Positions 1-8,527 of a stretch of 64,000 bases of DNA are shown here, piece after piece. Within the stretch, counting starts at the first letter, position 1. The number at the start of each line of letters is the position of its first letter. The DNA lies in assembly GCA_036675275.1 (NCBI GenBank), contig JAKFFG010000007.1, positions 35,784 to 99,783 of the forward strand, given 5' to 3'. This DNA comes from Pollutimonas sp036675275. Its GTDB lineage: Bacteria > Pseudomonadota > Gammaproteobacteria > Burkholderiales > Burkholderiaceae_B. Under the pieces are notes generated by a model that made no database searches, was not told where the DNA came from, and was given only the letters and a program-made list of their open reading frames with translations. The translations under genes and the position numbers were made by a program.

Positions 1-23
1 CTCTATGCTTGGAAAGCACTGGC

Positions 24-932
24 ATGAACATATCCTGGCTTGAAGACTTCCTGGCTCTTGCGTTTACCAAGAACTTTTCACGGGCTGCCGACTTACGCCA
101 TATGACTCAGCCGGCATTTGGCCGGCGCATACGAGCTCTTGAAGAATGGCTGGGCACAAGTCTTTTTGACCGCGGAACGCAGCCGATCACATTGACGGAG
201 ACGGGCGAGTGGTTTCGTAAAGTCGCGCAGGATCTGCTGGCACAAGTCGCACGCCTTCCTGTAGAGGCGCGCGCTATAGAAGAATCGTGGTCAACAACGT
301 TGCAGTTCGCCGCGACGCACACCCTGTCTTTTTCCTTTATGCCCAATTGGCTTCGGAGTCTAGAGCCCCGAATAAGCGTAGGAGCTATACAGTGTGTTTC
401 CGATATGCTGCAACGTTGCGAAGCGCTCATGCTCCAAGGCAAGGTTCAATTCGTTCTATGTCACACTCATCCACATATCAATGGACAACTTGAGGCTGCG
501 GGTTATCCATCCATTCAACTTGGAAATGACACCTTTGTTCCTGTGTCCTCAGCGGATGATCGGGGCCAGCCACAGCATTATGTGACATCGACAGATGGTC
601 GCTCCGGTGCCATACAGCTGCTTGACTACAGCGCTGAATCGGGCATTGGCCGAATCTTGCATCAAATTCTAGGGCCGGAGCTGGATCGTCTATCCATCCA
701 GACGGTTTTCACCGCGCATCTGGCCTCGGTGCTTAGGCCCATGGTGCTTAGCGGCCGCGGCATCGCATGGTTGCCGCAATCTTTAGTTGCCGATGACCTG
801 CACGCCGGGCGCTTGGTGCTTGCCGGCCCGGAGCAGTGGCAGATTCCCTTGCAAGTTCGGCTCTATCGCGATCGCTCAACATTGAGCCAAGCGGCTGAAA
901 TGTTCTGGGAAGCTGTCTGTGACCGTCATTGA
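24..932 (+). CDS. LysR-family transcriptional regulator
   Basis: The product of 302 aa has the LysR layout: an N-terminal winged helix-turn-helix over about residues 8-55, with the family pattern FSRAADLRHMTQPAFGRRIR followed by LEEWLGTSLFDR, then a periplasmic-binding-like effector domain to the C-terminus. An in-frame TTG at 9 is possible, but the ATG at 24 is preferred because GGAAAG lies 7 bases upstream. The gene most likely to be its target would be divergent and lies left of the window, so no effector can be proposed. The family call is secure and the regulated pathway is unknown. Confidence 0.9.
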   Translation: MNISWLEDFLALAFTKNFSRAADLRHMTQPAFGRRIRALEEWLGTSLFDRGTQPITLTETGEWFRKVAQDLLAQVARLPVEARAIEESWSTTLQFAATHTLSFSFMPNWLRSLEPRISVGAIQCVSDMLQRCEALMLQGKVQFVLCHTHPHINGQLEAAGYPSIQLGNDTFVPVSSADDRGQPQHYVTSTDGRSGAIQLLDYSAESGIGRILHQILGPELDRLSIQTVFTAHLASVLRPMVLSGRGIAWLPQSLVADDLHAGRLVLAGPEQWQIPLQVRLYRDRSTLSQAAEMFWEAVCDRH

Positions 933-997
933 CGGCTCTGAAGGCTTCCCAGGTTGCGCCAAGGCTGCAGGGTATCGAAATTCACGGTACTACAGCG

Positions 998-1726
998 CTA
1001 GCCTTTCGCCGCCACAACCTGACCCGCAGCCTCGGCAGCGACCCGGGCCAGCTTATATGATTCGTTCAACACCCTGGTGGCGTAGCCTTTTGCGTTGCCC
1101 GAGTATTTTCCCAGCGCTTTGTTGAGGCTTCCGCCGGCCTTTTCCAGATACTCTTCCAGAACATCAGCCCCCACCCGAATGTTCACCTCGGGATCGAAGA
1201 GCGATTCGGATGGGTGCAACTTTTCGGGGTGCCATCGGCGAACGACTTGCATCAGGCCTTGGGCGCCATACCGGCTTTGCACTTTTGCACGCAATGAGCT
1301 TTCTTTTTGCATCATGGCGATGAGGAGCTCTGGAGACATTCCGTCGCGCTTGCTTGCCTCTTTCCAGGCGAGCTCGACGTATTTGCGGATTGCCGATTCA
1401 CTTCGACGAAACTTCGCGGCCAGATACTCTGTTTGCGCTTGTATCTTCGCTTCTGTTTCAACGCTCATCAAGCGTATGTGTTCCATGGATTTGAAGGGCG
1501 CACTCGGCGTTGTCAGGGCGTCGGGTTCCAAAGAAGGCATTTGCAATGCGACCTGCTCGGTCGAGGGTTGCCATTCCTGCTCGTTGAGTTCACCGGCTAG
1601 CGAATCAGGTGGGACGAGAGCGCCCGCCGCCAGGACAAGTGCGGCGGCAAGTAGGCGGTTGCTTCGGTTGAAAGTGAAGACTTTTGCTAAGGAAAGGATA
1701 TTCTCAAATTGCTTAATGAAGGTCAT
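998..1726 (-). CDS. Lytic transglycosylase, SLT-domain (Slt70/MltC-like fold)
   Basis: The 242-aa product begins with an N-terminal signal segment (hydrophobic stretch about residues 24-40, LLAAALVLAAGALV). A C-terminal SLT domain follows, with the catalytic-type glutamate E142 in MMQKESS and the family GLMQV motif at 157-161. Such enzymes cleave the MurNAc-GlcNAc bond of peptidoglycan in the periplasm and form 1,6-anhydro ends. The reading frame continues upstream to 1921, but that extension is hydrophilic and arginine-rich and would bury the signal segment, so the ATG at 1726 is preferred although its ribosome site is weak. The gene is convergent with the LysR gene. It could also belong to a secretion or conjugation system, but none is nearby. 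Confidence 0.85.
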   Translation of the reverse strand: MTFIKQFENILSLAKVFTFNRSNRLLAAALVLAAGALVPPDSLAGELNEQEWQPSTEQVALQMPSLEPDALTTPSAPFKSMEHIRLMSVETEAKIQAQTEYLAAKFRRSESAIRKYVELAWKEASKRDGMSPELLIAMMQKESSLRAKVQSRYGAQGLMQVVRRWHPEKLHPSESLFDPEVNIRVGADVLEEYLEKAGGSLNKALGKYSGNAKGYATRVLNESYKLARVAAEAAGQVVAAKG

Positions 1727-2202
1727 TGGTCCGGTGCCGCCACAGCTGGCGCAGGAACGCAGAATCGGTTCCCGGCTGTTCAAGCTTGCCGTTCTCGATG
1801 GGGTCTGACGCTGGCGGCAATCGGTTCCTCGTAGCACGAGGACGCCGATCAGTGGCTGTGTTGCGGTGTGTATTATTGATGTGCGGCGCCAAGCGACGCT
1901 GCATTTTCTCTCGAAAAGCATAGCATTGACCCTCCCATGTCGGACTTACCAAATGTAAAAACAATACAGAATGGCAACAGGAGAGTCCTTCCCCCTGGGA
2001 ACCGTGCAAGCACCCGCGTCCCGGTGCGGTGCGCACGATTTCCGCGTTGCGCAGCGACGAGACGGTATCGTCGGGCTGTGCATACGGTAGGATATTTTTA
2101 CGTTTTACCGCTATGGGCCAGGGGCTCTAAGTCTGATGGCCCTTATTCAGCCCAGCGCATATGAGGGTACTTGATGGAAGTCCCGCAGATGGTTCGGCAC
2201 GA
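1727..2202. other. Intergenic region without recognised gene
   Basis: This 476-bp stretch lies between the start of the transglycosylase gene and the 3-prime end of the VOC gene. Open frames on both strands are short, lack family motifs and have no convincing ribosome sites. An AT-richer patch around 2088-2120 could carry promoter elements, but I found no clear -35/-10 pair, hairpin or repeat. Confidence 0.4.
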
Positions 2203-2631
2203 TCAGAACGTTACTTTGACCGAAGCAGCGCTGCGCCGGGCTTCGCCATGGTATACGGCCTCAATGTTGTTGCCGTCGGGATCCAGTACAAAGGCGGCGT
2301 AGTAGCCGGGGTGATATTGGCGCAGGCCGGGGGCGCCGTTATCCTTGCCTCCATGATCCAATGCGGCTTTGTAGAACGCATCTACCATTGCCTGGTCTTG
2401 CGCCTGGAACGCCAGGTGATTGCGCCCGGTCAATTCGCCGTTGGCTGCCTCACTGTCGGCGGTGGAAACGACCAATTCGTCGGCCCAGAAAAATCCATCG
2501 CCTGTCCCGCCCATTGGAATTTTCAGAACGCCGAAGACAGCGTTATAGAATGAACGACTTGCCTCCAGATCTCGTACGATAAGCTGTATATGGTCTATCA
2601 AGCGGCCACGGTGCAACTCCTGAATTTCCAT
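2203..2631 (-). CDS. VOC (glyoxalase/dioxygenase) superfamily protein
   Basis: The 142-aa product forms a typical two-module vicinal-oxygen-chelate fold. It opens with the beta strand IDHIQLIVRDLEASRSFY and has a central NHLAFQA histidine strand. It closes with FVLDPDGNNIEAVYHG, where the glutamate is the usual metal ligand. The ATG at 2631 is chosen over an upstream in-frame TTG at 2643 because GGAG sits six bases before it. These proteins range from glyoxalases and extradiol dioxygenases to antibiotic-binding proteins, and the substrate cannot be read from the sequence. The gene stands alone, divergent from the beta-lactamase gene. Confidence 0.85.
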   Translation of the reverse strand: MEIQELHRGRLIDHIQLIVRDLEASRSFYNAVFGVLKIPMGGTGDGFFWADELVVSTADSEAANGELTGRNHLAFQAQDQAMVDAFYKAALDHGGKDNGAPGLRQYHPGYYAAFVLDPDGNNIEAVYHGEARRSAASVKVTF

Positions 2632-2733
2632 GGTGTTCTCCAAGTATCGATGGCATGTTGGACTATATTGGCGTCAAAACCGCGGTCGCTCTTATGCGCG
2701 AGATCGCGGCTTCGGAAAAAAGGATAGATCAAT

Positions 2734-3954
2734 TTGACGGCCTTGCCAAAATTCATGCGCCTCGTTGCGGCGAGCCTGGTGTCTTCTTGCTGCCTTGTCA
2801 CTGCCAGTTGGGCTGGCGATGGTTCGGCCCGCATTCGCGACATCGTGAATGCCGCTATTCGCCCGGTCATGGCGGAGTACGACATACCCGGTATGGCGGT
2901 CGCTGTGACCCAAGACGGCCAGCCTGCCTACTTCAACTATGGCGTTGCGTCGAGACAGAACAATATCCCCGTCGGCGAGCAAACACTCTTCGAGCTCGGG
3001 TCCATCAGCAAGACTTTCACGGGAACGTTGGCAGCCTACGCTCAGGCGTCCGGGCAACTGTCGCTACAGGACAGTCCAGGCCAGTACATACCTCAGCTCA
3101 AGGGCAGCGCGATCGATCAGTTCAGCCTGCTTCATCTTGGAACCTATACAGCGGGCGGGCTGCCATTGCAATTTCCCGATGCGATCCAAAATGATGGCCA
3201 GACGACGGCTTATTTTCAGCAATGGCAGCCGGATACGGGACCTGGCCTGCGACGCCGGTACTCCAACCCCAGCATAGGTTTGCTCGGGCATATCACCGGT
3301 CTTGCATTGAATAGTAATTTCGCCGATGTCATGGAAACCCGGCTGTTTCCCGGGCTGGACTTGAGCCACAGCTATATCCAGGTGCCAGATAGCGCGATGG
3401 CCGATTATGCGTGGGGATACGACCGGGCGAACGAGCCTATTCGGGTCAATCCCGGACCGTTCGATGCGCAAGCCTATGGCGTGAAATCCACGGCGGCTGA
3501 CATGATTCGTTTTGTGCAGGCGAATATCGACCCAACGCACCTGGCAGGACCGATGAAGCGTGCGATTGAAGGTACTCAGCTGGGCTACTTCAAGGTCGGC
3601 GACATGGTGCAGGGGATTGGGTGGGAACAGTACCCCTATCCCATCACTCTGGAGGCGCTGCAGGCCGGAAACTCTCCCGCCATGAGCATGGAGTCCAATG
3701 CGGCACAGCGCATCACTGCGCCACGGGCGCCATCGGCGCCAACCTTGTTCAACAAGACGGGATCCACGAATGGATTTGGCGCGTATGCGGTGTTCGTGCC
3801 GGCGGAGGGCATCGGTATCGTGATGCTGGCGAACAAAAATTTTCCGATATCGGCTCGCATCAAGGCGGCATATGCCATTCTTGAACACCTCGTTGCCATG
3901 CGTGCTCACGCGACGCGGACTGTTCCGGGTGAAACCTCGCATAGCTCACGCTAG
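2734..3954 (+). CDS. ampC: Class C (AmpC-type) serine beta-lactamase
   Basis: The 406-aa protein has all three class C active-site motifs: S90-I-S-K93 (catalytic serine and lysine), Y176-S-N178 (the Tyr-x-Asn motif) and K341-T-G343. AmpC-specific surroundings such as TYTAGGLPLQFPD and GSTNGFGAYAVFVPA separate it from EstB esterases and penicillin-binding proteins. A signal peptide with likely cleavage after ASWA (about residue 27) sends it to the periplasm, where it hydrolyses cephalosporins and penicillins. The TTG at 2734 has AGGA nine bases upstream; an ATG at 2755 (MRLVAAS) is an equally sensible start. No ampR-like gene is adjacent, so inducibility by the classical route is not evident. 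Confidence 0.9.
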   Translation: MTALPKFMRLVAASLVSSCCLVTASWAGDGSARIRDIVNAAIRPVMAEYDIPGMAVAVTQDGQPAYFNYGVASRQNNIPVGEQTLFELGSISKTFTGTLAAYAQASGQLSLQDSPGQYIPQLKGSAIDQFSLLHLGTYTAGGLPLQFPDAIQNDGQTTAYFQQWQPDTGPGLRRRYSNPSIGLLGHITGLALNSNFADVMETRLFPGLDLSHSYIQVPDSAMADYAWGYDRANEPIRVNPGPFDAQAYGVKSTAADMIRFVQANIDPTHLAGPMKRAIEGTQLGYFKVGDMVQGIGWEQYPYPITLEALQAGNSPAMSMESNAAQRITAPRAPSAPTLFNKTGSTNGFGAYAVFVPAEGIGIVMLANKNFPISARIKAAYAILEHLVAMRAHATRTVPGETSHSSR

Positions 3955-4005
3955 CGGTCACCGACTCTACAATAGGCCCATCACCCTTCATTCCGCGAGC
4001 CGCGC

Positions 4006-5424
4006 ATGACAGCCTTGCACACGCTACCTGCCACAGATTTGATTGCACTGATCCGGTCAAAAAAGCTTTCCCCTGTAGAGCTCGTGCAAGCGAGCCTGGA
4101 CCGCGCCGAGCAGCTTCAGCCCATCCTGAACTGTTTCATCACGCTATGCGGTGAACGAGCGATGGCACAGGCGCGGGAGGCAGAGCGGGCCATTATGCAA
4201 GGAAAAGCCATGGGACGCCTGCACGGCATTCCCTATACCGTCAAAGATCTTGTCCATACCGCGGGAGTTCGCACGACATTCGGCACGGTGCTCTACAAGG
4301 ACAGCATCTCAACGGAAGACGCTCCGTCCGTTGCCCGCTTGAATACCGAAGGCGCCATCCTGATCGGGAAGACGACTACCCCGGAATTCGGCTCCCAGCC
4401 CTTTACCCGCTCGCCCTTATTCGGGCAGACGCGCAACGCATGGGATGCCGGCCGAACCAGCGGTGGATCCAGTGGCGGTGCTGCAGTGGCTACGGCGGCT
4501 GGCATCGCGCCGCTGGCGATCGCCACCGATGGCGGCGGCTCAACGCGTATCCCAGCCGCCTGCAACGGCGTGGTGGGCATCAAGCAAAGCAATGGCATCA
4601 TTCCGCACAGCCAGGCGCAAGACTTGTTCGGCAATCAGACTTACGTGACCCCCTTGACCAGGACTGTCGCAGATACCGGCCTGATGCTGCAGGTCATGAG
4701 CGGCGACTATGCGCTGGACCCCTGGTCTATCGGCCTGAAGCGCGCGGACTATGCAGAAGCAGCGCGACATCAGGGCGACCTGCGGGGAAAACGCATCCGC
4801 TATTCCTATGCGCCCGAAGGGCGGGTGGTGTCGGCCGATGTGCGGGAAACTTTTGATGCGGCGCTTCAAACGCTGGCCGGCCTTGGCGCCACGCTTGAGC
4901 CTTTCAAGGCCAAGGATTTTATTGTTGAACCCATTTGGCGCACGATCAACCACACGGTCTGGCGCACGCGCTTCCTGCCCTTGGTCGAACAGCATGGAGA
5001 TACATTCAGCGCAACCTTTCGGCGGCAGATTCTGTCGGCGGGTGAGTTCAGCGCCGCCGATTATCAAGAGGCGATGTTTGCCCGCACGACGCTATTCAAG
5101 CGCATACAGGCCTTGTTCGATACGGCGGACCTGTTCGTCATGCCTACCATCACCAGGACGGCGTTGCCGCTGGATATGGACTTGTTCGACCCCATAGAGA
5201 TAGACGGCAAGCAGTATGACGGCATTCGCACGCACTGGTACCCATGGACGATGCTCTTCAATATGACGGGCCATCCCGCCATCACGCTTCCTTGCGGGCC
5301 GGCACGCGATGGCTTGCCCGCGGGCATTCAGTTCGTGACCCGTTATGGCAGCGACGATGAGCTGCTGCGATTTGCGTCGATGTTCGAAAGCGCAACGGGA
5401 ATATATGGCCAGCCAGTATATTGA
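4006..5424 (+). CDS. Amidase-signature family amidohydrolase
   Basis: The 472-aa enzyme carries the amidase-signature triad K80 (IPYTVKD), cis-serine S155 (TSGGSSGG) and nucleophile S179 (DGGGSTRIPA). The 24-residue spacing between the two serines matches characterised members such as malonamidase. It should hydrolyse a linear amide to acid and ammonia in the cytoplasm; no signal peptide is seen. It is not part of a gatCAB cluster and lacks GatC/GatB neighbours, so it is probably a catabolic amidase rather than the tRNA amidotransferase subunit. Its substrate is unknown. It begins 51 bases after the beta-lactamase gene and may share its transcript. Confidence 0.88.
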   Translation: MTALHTLPATDLIALIRSKKLSPVELVQASLDRAEQLQPILNCFITLCGERAMAQAREAERAIMQGKAMGRLHGIPYTVKDLVHTAGVRTTFGTVLYKDSISTEDAPSVARLNTEGAILIGKTTTPEFGSQPFTRSPLFGQTRNAWDAGRTSGGSSGGAAVATAAGIAPLAIATDGGGSTRIPAACNGVVGIKQSNGIIPHSQAQDLFGNQTYVTPLTRTVADTGLMLQVMSGDYALDPWSIGLKRADYAEAARHQGDLRGKRIRYSYAPEGRVVSADVRETFDAALQTLAGLGATLEPFKAKDFIVEPIWRTINHTVWRTRFLPLVEQHGDTFSATFRRQILSAGEFSAADYQEAMFARTTLFKRIQALFDTADLFVMPTITRTALPLDMDLFDPIEIDGKQYDGIRTHWYPWTMLFNMTGHPAITLPCGPARDGLPAGIQFVTRYGSDDELLRFASMFESATGIYGQPVY

Positions 5425-5426
5425 CA

Positions 5427-5443
5427 GGCAGCGCCGCGCTGCC
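5427..5443 (+). terminator. Possible terminator hairpin after the amidase gene
   Basis: GGCAGCG and CGCTGCC form a 7-bp perfect stem around a 3-base loop, just past the amidase stop and followed by GTTTCTCCTT. It lies between convergent genes. The T run is poor, so termination is only plausible. Confidence 0.35.
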
Positions 5444-5473
5444 GTTTCTCCTTGAAACGCGGGCAGGCCGCAG

Positions 5474-6469
5474 TCAGTCCATCACGATGCCGGTGCGCTC
5501 GACAACAGGGCGCCAGGAAGCAAGCTCTTCGCGCGCACGTTGCGCCATGTCGGCGCCTTTGGCGGGCGCCATTACCAGTCCCTTGGCGGCGAGTTGAGCG
5601 CGAAGCTCAGGCGCTTCTGACGCCTTCAGGAATGCACCTTCAAGCGCCGCAACCGTCTTGTCAGGCGTTCCGGCAGGCACCACGATGCCATAAAAGCTCG
5701 TCGCCGCCTTGAACTCGGGAAAGCCCTGCTCTGCCAGCGTCTTTACCTCGGGCAGGGCATCGAGCCGTTTGGTGCCGCTGACGCCCAGGAATTTGATCTT
5801 CTTGGCCTGGTAGAGCGGCATCATGCTGGCCACCGCGTCCCATCCGATGGACACGACGCCGCTGGCGACATCGATCAGCATGGGGGACGCGCCCCTATAA
5901 GCCACGGGCTCGATTTTCATATTCTGGCTCGCATTGACGGCGAGTATTCCCAAGTGGCCCGAACTGCCCAGCGTTGCGACGCCCAGGCTGGTGACTGACG
6001 ATGGATTTTTCTTTGCCCACTCCACGTAGTCCTTCATGCCGTCGAATGGCTGGGACGCGCCCGTGACGATGGCGGTCGGAATATCGACCAGCGTCGCGAC
6101 GGCTCGCAGATCTTTTTCTGCGTCGTAGCCCGGCGACTTATAGGTAAGCGGAAAAATCGTCATCAAAGGCGAGGGAACCAGATACATAGTCCTGCCGTCG
6201 GGCTTGGAGTCTTTTACATAAGTGAGCGCAATCCGGCCGGAGGCGCCAGGCCGGTTTTCCACGATGACTGTCCCCGCGCCATCCTTGCGCAATTGTTCCG
6301 CATAGGCGCGTGCGACGGTGTCGGCAGCGCCACCCGGGGCATAACCTACAACAAGAGTCATTGGGTCGGGCAATGTCGCCGCGGTCTTTTCGGCATGCGC
6401 CGCGAAGGCCATTGCACAGCAAATAGCAGCCGGAAGGCCGCAACTACGGAGTCTGGTAATCATCGACAT
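5474..6469 (-). CDS. Bug-family tripartite tricarboxylate transporter (TTT) substrate receptor
   Basis: The 331-aa periplasmic receptor has a signal peptide (AAICCAMAFAAHA) and the Bug signature VVGYAPGGAADTVARAYAEQL followed by VIVENRPGASG. In this family two water molecules and backbone contacts usually bind a small carboxylate. The ATG at 6469 has GGAGAG upstream; the longer frame to 6553 is ignored. No TctA/TctB membrane genes lie in the window, so this is an orphan receptor, a common situation in Alcaligenaceae. It is divergent from a second Bug gene and close to a CoA-ester catabolic operon, so a dicarboxylate ligand is a reasonable guess. Confidence 0.9.
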   Translation of the reverse strand: MSMITRLRSCGLPAAICCAMAFAAHAEKTAATLPDPMTLVVGYAPGGAADTVARAYAEQLRKDGAGTVIVENRPGASGRIALTYVKDSKPDGRTMYLVPSPLMTIFPLTYKSPGYDAEKDLRAVATLVDIPTAIVTGASQPFDGMKDYVEWAKKNPSSVTSLGVATLGSSGHLGILAVNASQNMKIEPVAYRGASPMLIDVASGVVSIGWDAVASMMPLYQAKKIKFLGVSGTKRLDALPEVKTLAEQGFPEFKAATSFYGIVVPAGTPDKTVAALEGAFLKASEAPELRAQLAAKGLVMAPAKGADMAQRAREELASWRPVVERTGIVMD

Positions 6470-6647
6470 GGGATCTCTCCATTGTTGTACCGGCAACGGT
6501 ACAGGCTTGGTGGAATAAGCGCAGTCTACGGCCTTTTGCGGCCGCATGTTCACAATAAATATCAGCGGGTTGATATCGTTTCAGCATGTCTTGACCCTCT
6601 CTACTGCGGCTCGGATACTGACGGCACTACAATCATAGGAGGTAGGC

Positions 6648-7613
6648 ATGAACATAGCAAAAACCGCCATGCTGGCGGCCACCGCAACCATTATGTCGGT
6701 CATGGGCTCCGCTGGCGCGGCCACTTACCCTACAGAGCAAGTGCGACTTGTGATTCCTTATACACCCGGTGGAGGGGCGGACACGCTGGGGCGGCTGGTC
6801 GCGGGACAAATGGAAAGCACGCTTGGTGTGGCGGTTGTCCCGGAGAACAAGCCGGGTGCCAATACCATGGTGGCCACGGATTACGTGGCTCATCAGAAAA
6901 ACAACGGCTACACCCTGCTGTACGCATCGAGCTCCTTCACGATCAATCCGCACGTCTACAAGACCCGATACGATCCTGAAGAGACGTTCGAGCCGGTGGC
7001 CATTTTGTCCGAGATCCCATTGATCATGGTAACCAGCAAGGATTCGCCCATCACTTCTGTGGCTGATCTCATGGATCGTGCTCGCAAGAGCCCGGGCCAG
7101 ATCAGTTATGGATCTTATGGGGCTGGCAGTGCGGCGCATCTGGCCGGCGCACTGTTCGAGACAATGACTGGCCTGAAGCTCCTGCATATTCCCTACAAGG
7201 GCAGCGCGCCCGCGGTCAATGACCTGATGGGCAATCACGTTGATATTGCTATCGTCAGTCTTGAGGCAGCCCGGGAGCTCGTGATCGCAGGGGAGGTTAG
7301 ACCTTTGGGTATATTCAACGAAGAACGATTGAGTTCTTTGGCCGATATCCCCACTGTCAGCGAGAGTGTTCCGGGTTGCGTCACTGTGGGCTGGAACGGA
7401 ATACTGGCTCCCAAGGGAACATCTCAGGAAATCATCGCCAAGTTGAATTCATCGGCCAATGCCGCATTGACTTCGCCTAAACTGGTCACGCACTTGGCCA
7501 AGCAGGGACTTGAACCGAATCCCCGTACGCCCGAAGCTTTCTCCAAGATCATTCTCGCCGAGGATGAAAAATGGGCGCGTGTCGTCAAAGAAGCAAATAT
7601 CAATCTGAAGTAG
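6648..7613 (+). CDS. Bug-family TTT substrate receptor
   Basis: The 321-aa protein has a signal peptide ending near GSAGA/ATYP and the Bug motifs LVIPYTPGGGADTLGRLVAG and VVPENKPGANT. It also has the second-lobe segment LLHIPYKGSAPAVNDLMGN. An optimal AGGAGGT lies seven bases before the ATG. It is an orphan receptor, divergent from the Bug gene at 5474-6469 with 178 bases between them, and convergent with the IclR gene that closes the catabolic operon. It probably collects a carboxylate in the periplasm for a TctAB pair encoded elsewhere. Confidence 0.92.
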   Translation: MNIAKTAMLAATATIMSVMGSAGAATYPTEQVRLVIPYTPGGGADTLGRLVAGQMESTLGVAVVPENKPGANTMVATDYVAHQKNNGYTLLYASSSFTINPHVYKTRYDPEETFEPVAILSEIPLIMVTSKDSPITSVADLMDRARKSPGQISYGSYGAGSAAHLAGALFETMTGLKLLHIPYKGSAPAVNDLMGNHVDIAIVSLEAARELVIAGEVRPLGIFNEERLSSLADIPTVSESVPGCVTVGWNGILAPKGTSQEIIAKLNSSANAALTSPKLVTHLAKQGLEPNPRTPEAFSKIILAEDEKWARVVKEANINLK

Positions 7614-7625
7614 AAAACCAGGCGG

Positions 7626-7651
7626 GCGTGGGGATCAAGAGCGCCCCACGC
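7626..7651. terminator. Hairpin between convergent Bug and IclR genes
   Basis: GCGTGGGG and CCCCACGC form an 8-bp perfect stem around a 10-base loop. The hairpin overlaps the last codons of the IclR gene and follows the Bug stop by 12 bases. There is no T run, so it may act in both directions or only protect 3-prime ends. Confidence 0.35.
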
Positions 7652-8498
7652 CGTACGACGGCTGGGTCGCCGGCATCCAGGACCGACTGATATCTTCAGA
7701 GATGCAGTCAGGGCTGAAATGATCGTGCAGGGTTGTTTTAAGGATGGACTCGACGCGATCCCTCATGTCGTCGAATTCATGCGCGTGAACGCCAATGCCG
7801 ATAGCCAGCGGTACGCCTGCGACGTCGACAGGGATGCGTGTGGCAATAACCGAAGATCCCGGCGTGACGTCCTCGCGGCTGTAGGTGAACCCTGTGCGGC
7901 GGCATTGCTGTATGTCCTGAACCAAGGCTTCTATATCGACCGCTGGCGCCAGCGAGCTGTCCATTGCGTTTGCATTGCGGGCGATTCGACGCACTTCGTC
8001 GTCGTCGAGGACACTTAATAGCACTTTGCCGACGGCCGCACGGCATATCGGCCTCATCAGGCCGGGTTTCAAGCCGACGCGCGAGCTGCGGGCCGACACA
8101 ATATGCATATACTGCGCATAGAGTCCATTGCGGATAGCCAGCAAGACGACGTGTCCGGTGCTGTCGGCCAGGCTTTCCATCAGACGAAGCAGACTGCCTT
8201 CATTGAATAGGCGGTGATGCATCCACATGCTCAGAAAAGTGACCCGCACGCTAGGATAGAAGGTGCGAGCGTGGCGATCATGGATCAGGTAGCCCAGATT
8301 GTGCAGTCCATGCAAGAGCACCGACGTACTCGACTGCGGGTACCCCAACTTTGTCGAGATATCCTTTACGGTGAGCGGGCATTGCTCAACGGAAAATAAT
8401 TCGAGTATCTCGAGGCCGCGGTGAATCGCGCCTACTGACTTGCCGTAGGGTTCGCTGGGAATGTAGGAAGTGAGAGCGAAGTCGTCGGAAGAAAACAT
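7635..8498 (-). CDS. IclR-family transcriptional regulator
   Basis: The 287-aa protein has the IclR architecture. A winged helix-turn-helix spans about residues 22-85 (AIHRGLEILELF and VKDISTKLGYPQSSTSVLLHG). The effector-binding domain follows, with AAVGKVLLSVL and a C-terminal TGFTYSREDVTPG segment. GGAGG lies about ten bases before the ATG. It is the last gene of the minus-strand operon running from 15003, 29 bases after the CoA-transferase gene. IclR proteins typically regulate the catabolic operon they sit in, with a pathway acid as ligand; here that would be the C5-dicarboxylate pathway proposed for this cluster. Confidence 0.92.
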   Translation of the reverse strand: MFSSDDFALTSYIPSEPYGKSVGAIHRGLEILELFSVEQCPLTVKDISTKLGYPQSSTSVLLHGLHNLGYLIHDRHARTFYPSVRVTFLSMWMHHRLFNEGSLLRLMESLADSTGHVVLLAIRNGLYAQYMHIVSARSSRVGLKPGLMRPICRAAVGKVLLSVLDDDEVRRIARNANAMDSSLAPAVDIEALVQDIQQCRRTGFTYSREDVTPGSSVIATRIPVDVAGVPLAIGIGVHAHEFDDMRDRVESILKTTLHDHFSPDCISEDISRSWMPATQPSYGVGRS

Positions 8499-8527
8499 AA
8501 TTAGTCAGCCTCCATGGCGTTGGATGG

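Noticed and set aside
3064..3942. Long open frame antisense to the beta-lactamase gene
   Set aside because: It mirrors codon bias of the real gene, has no domain motifs and would overlap a complete ampC.
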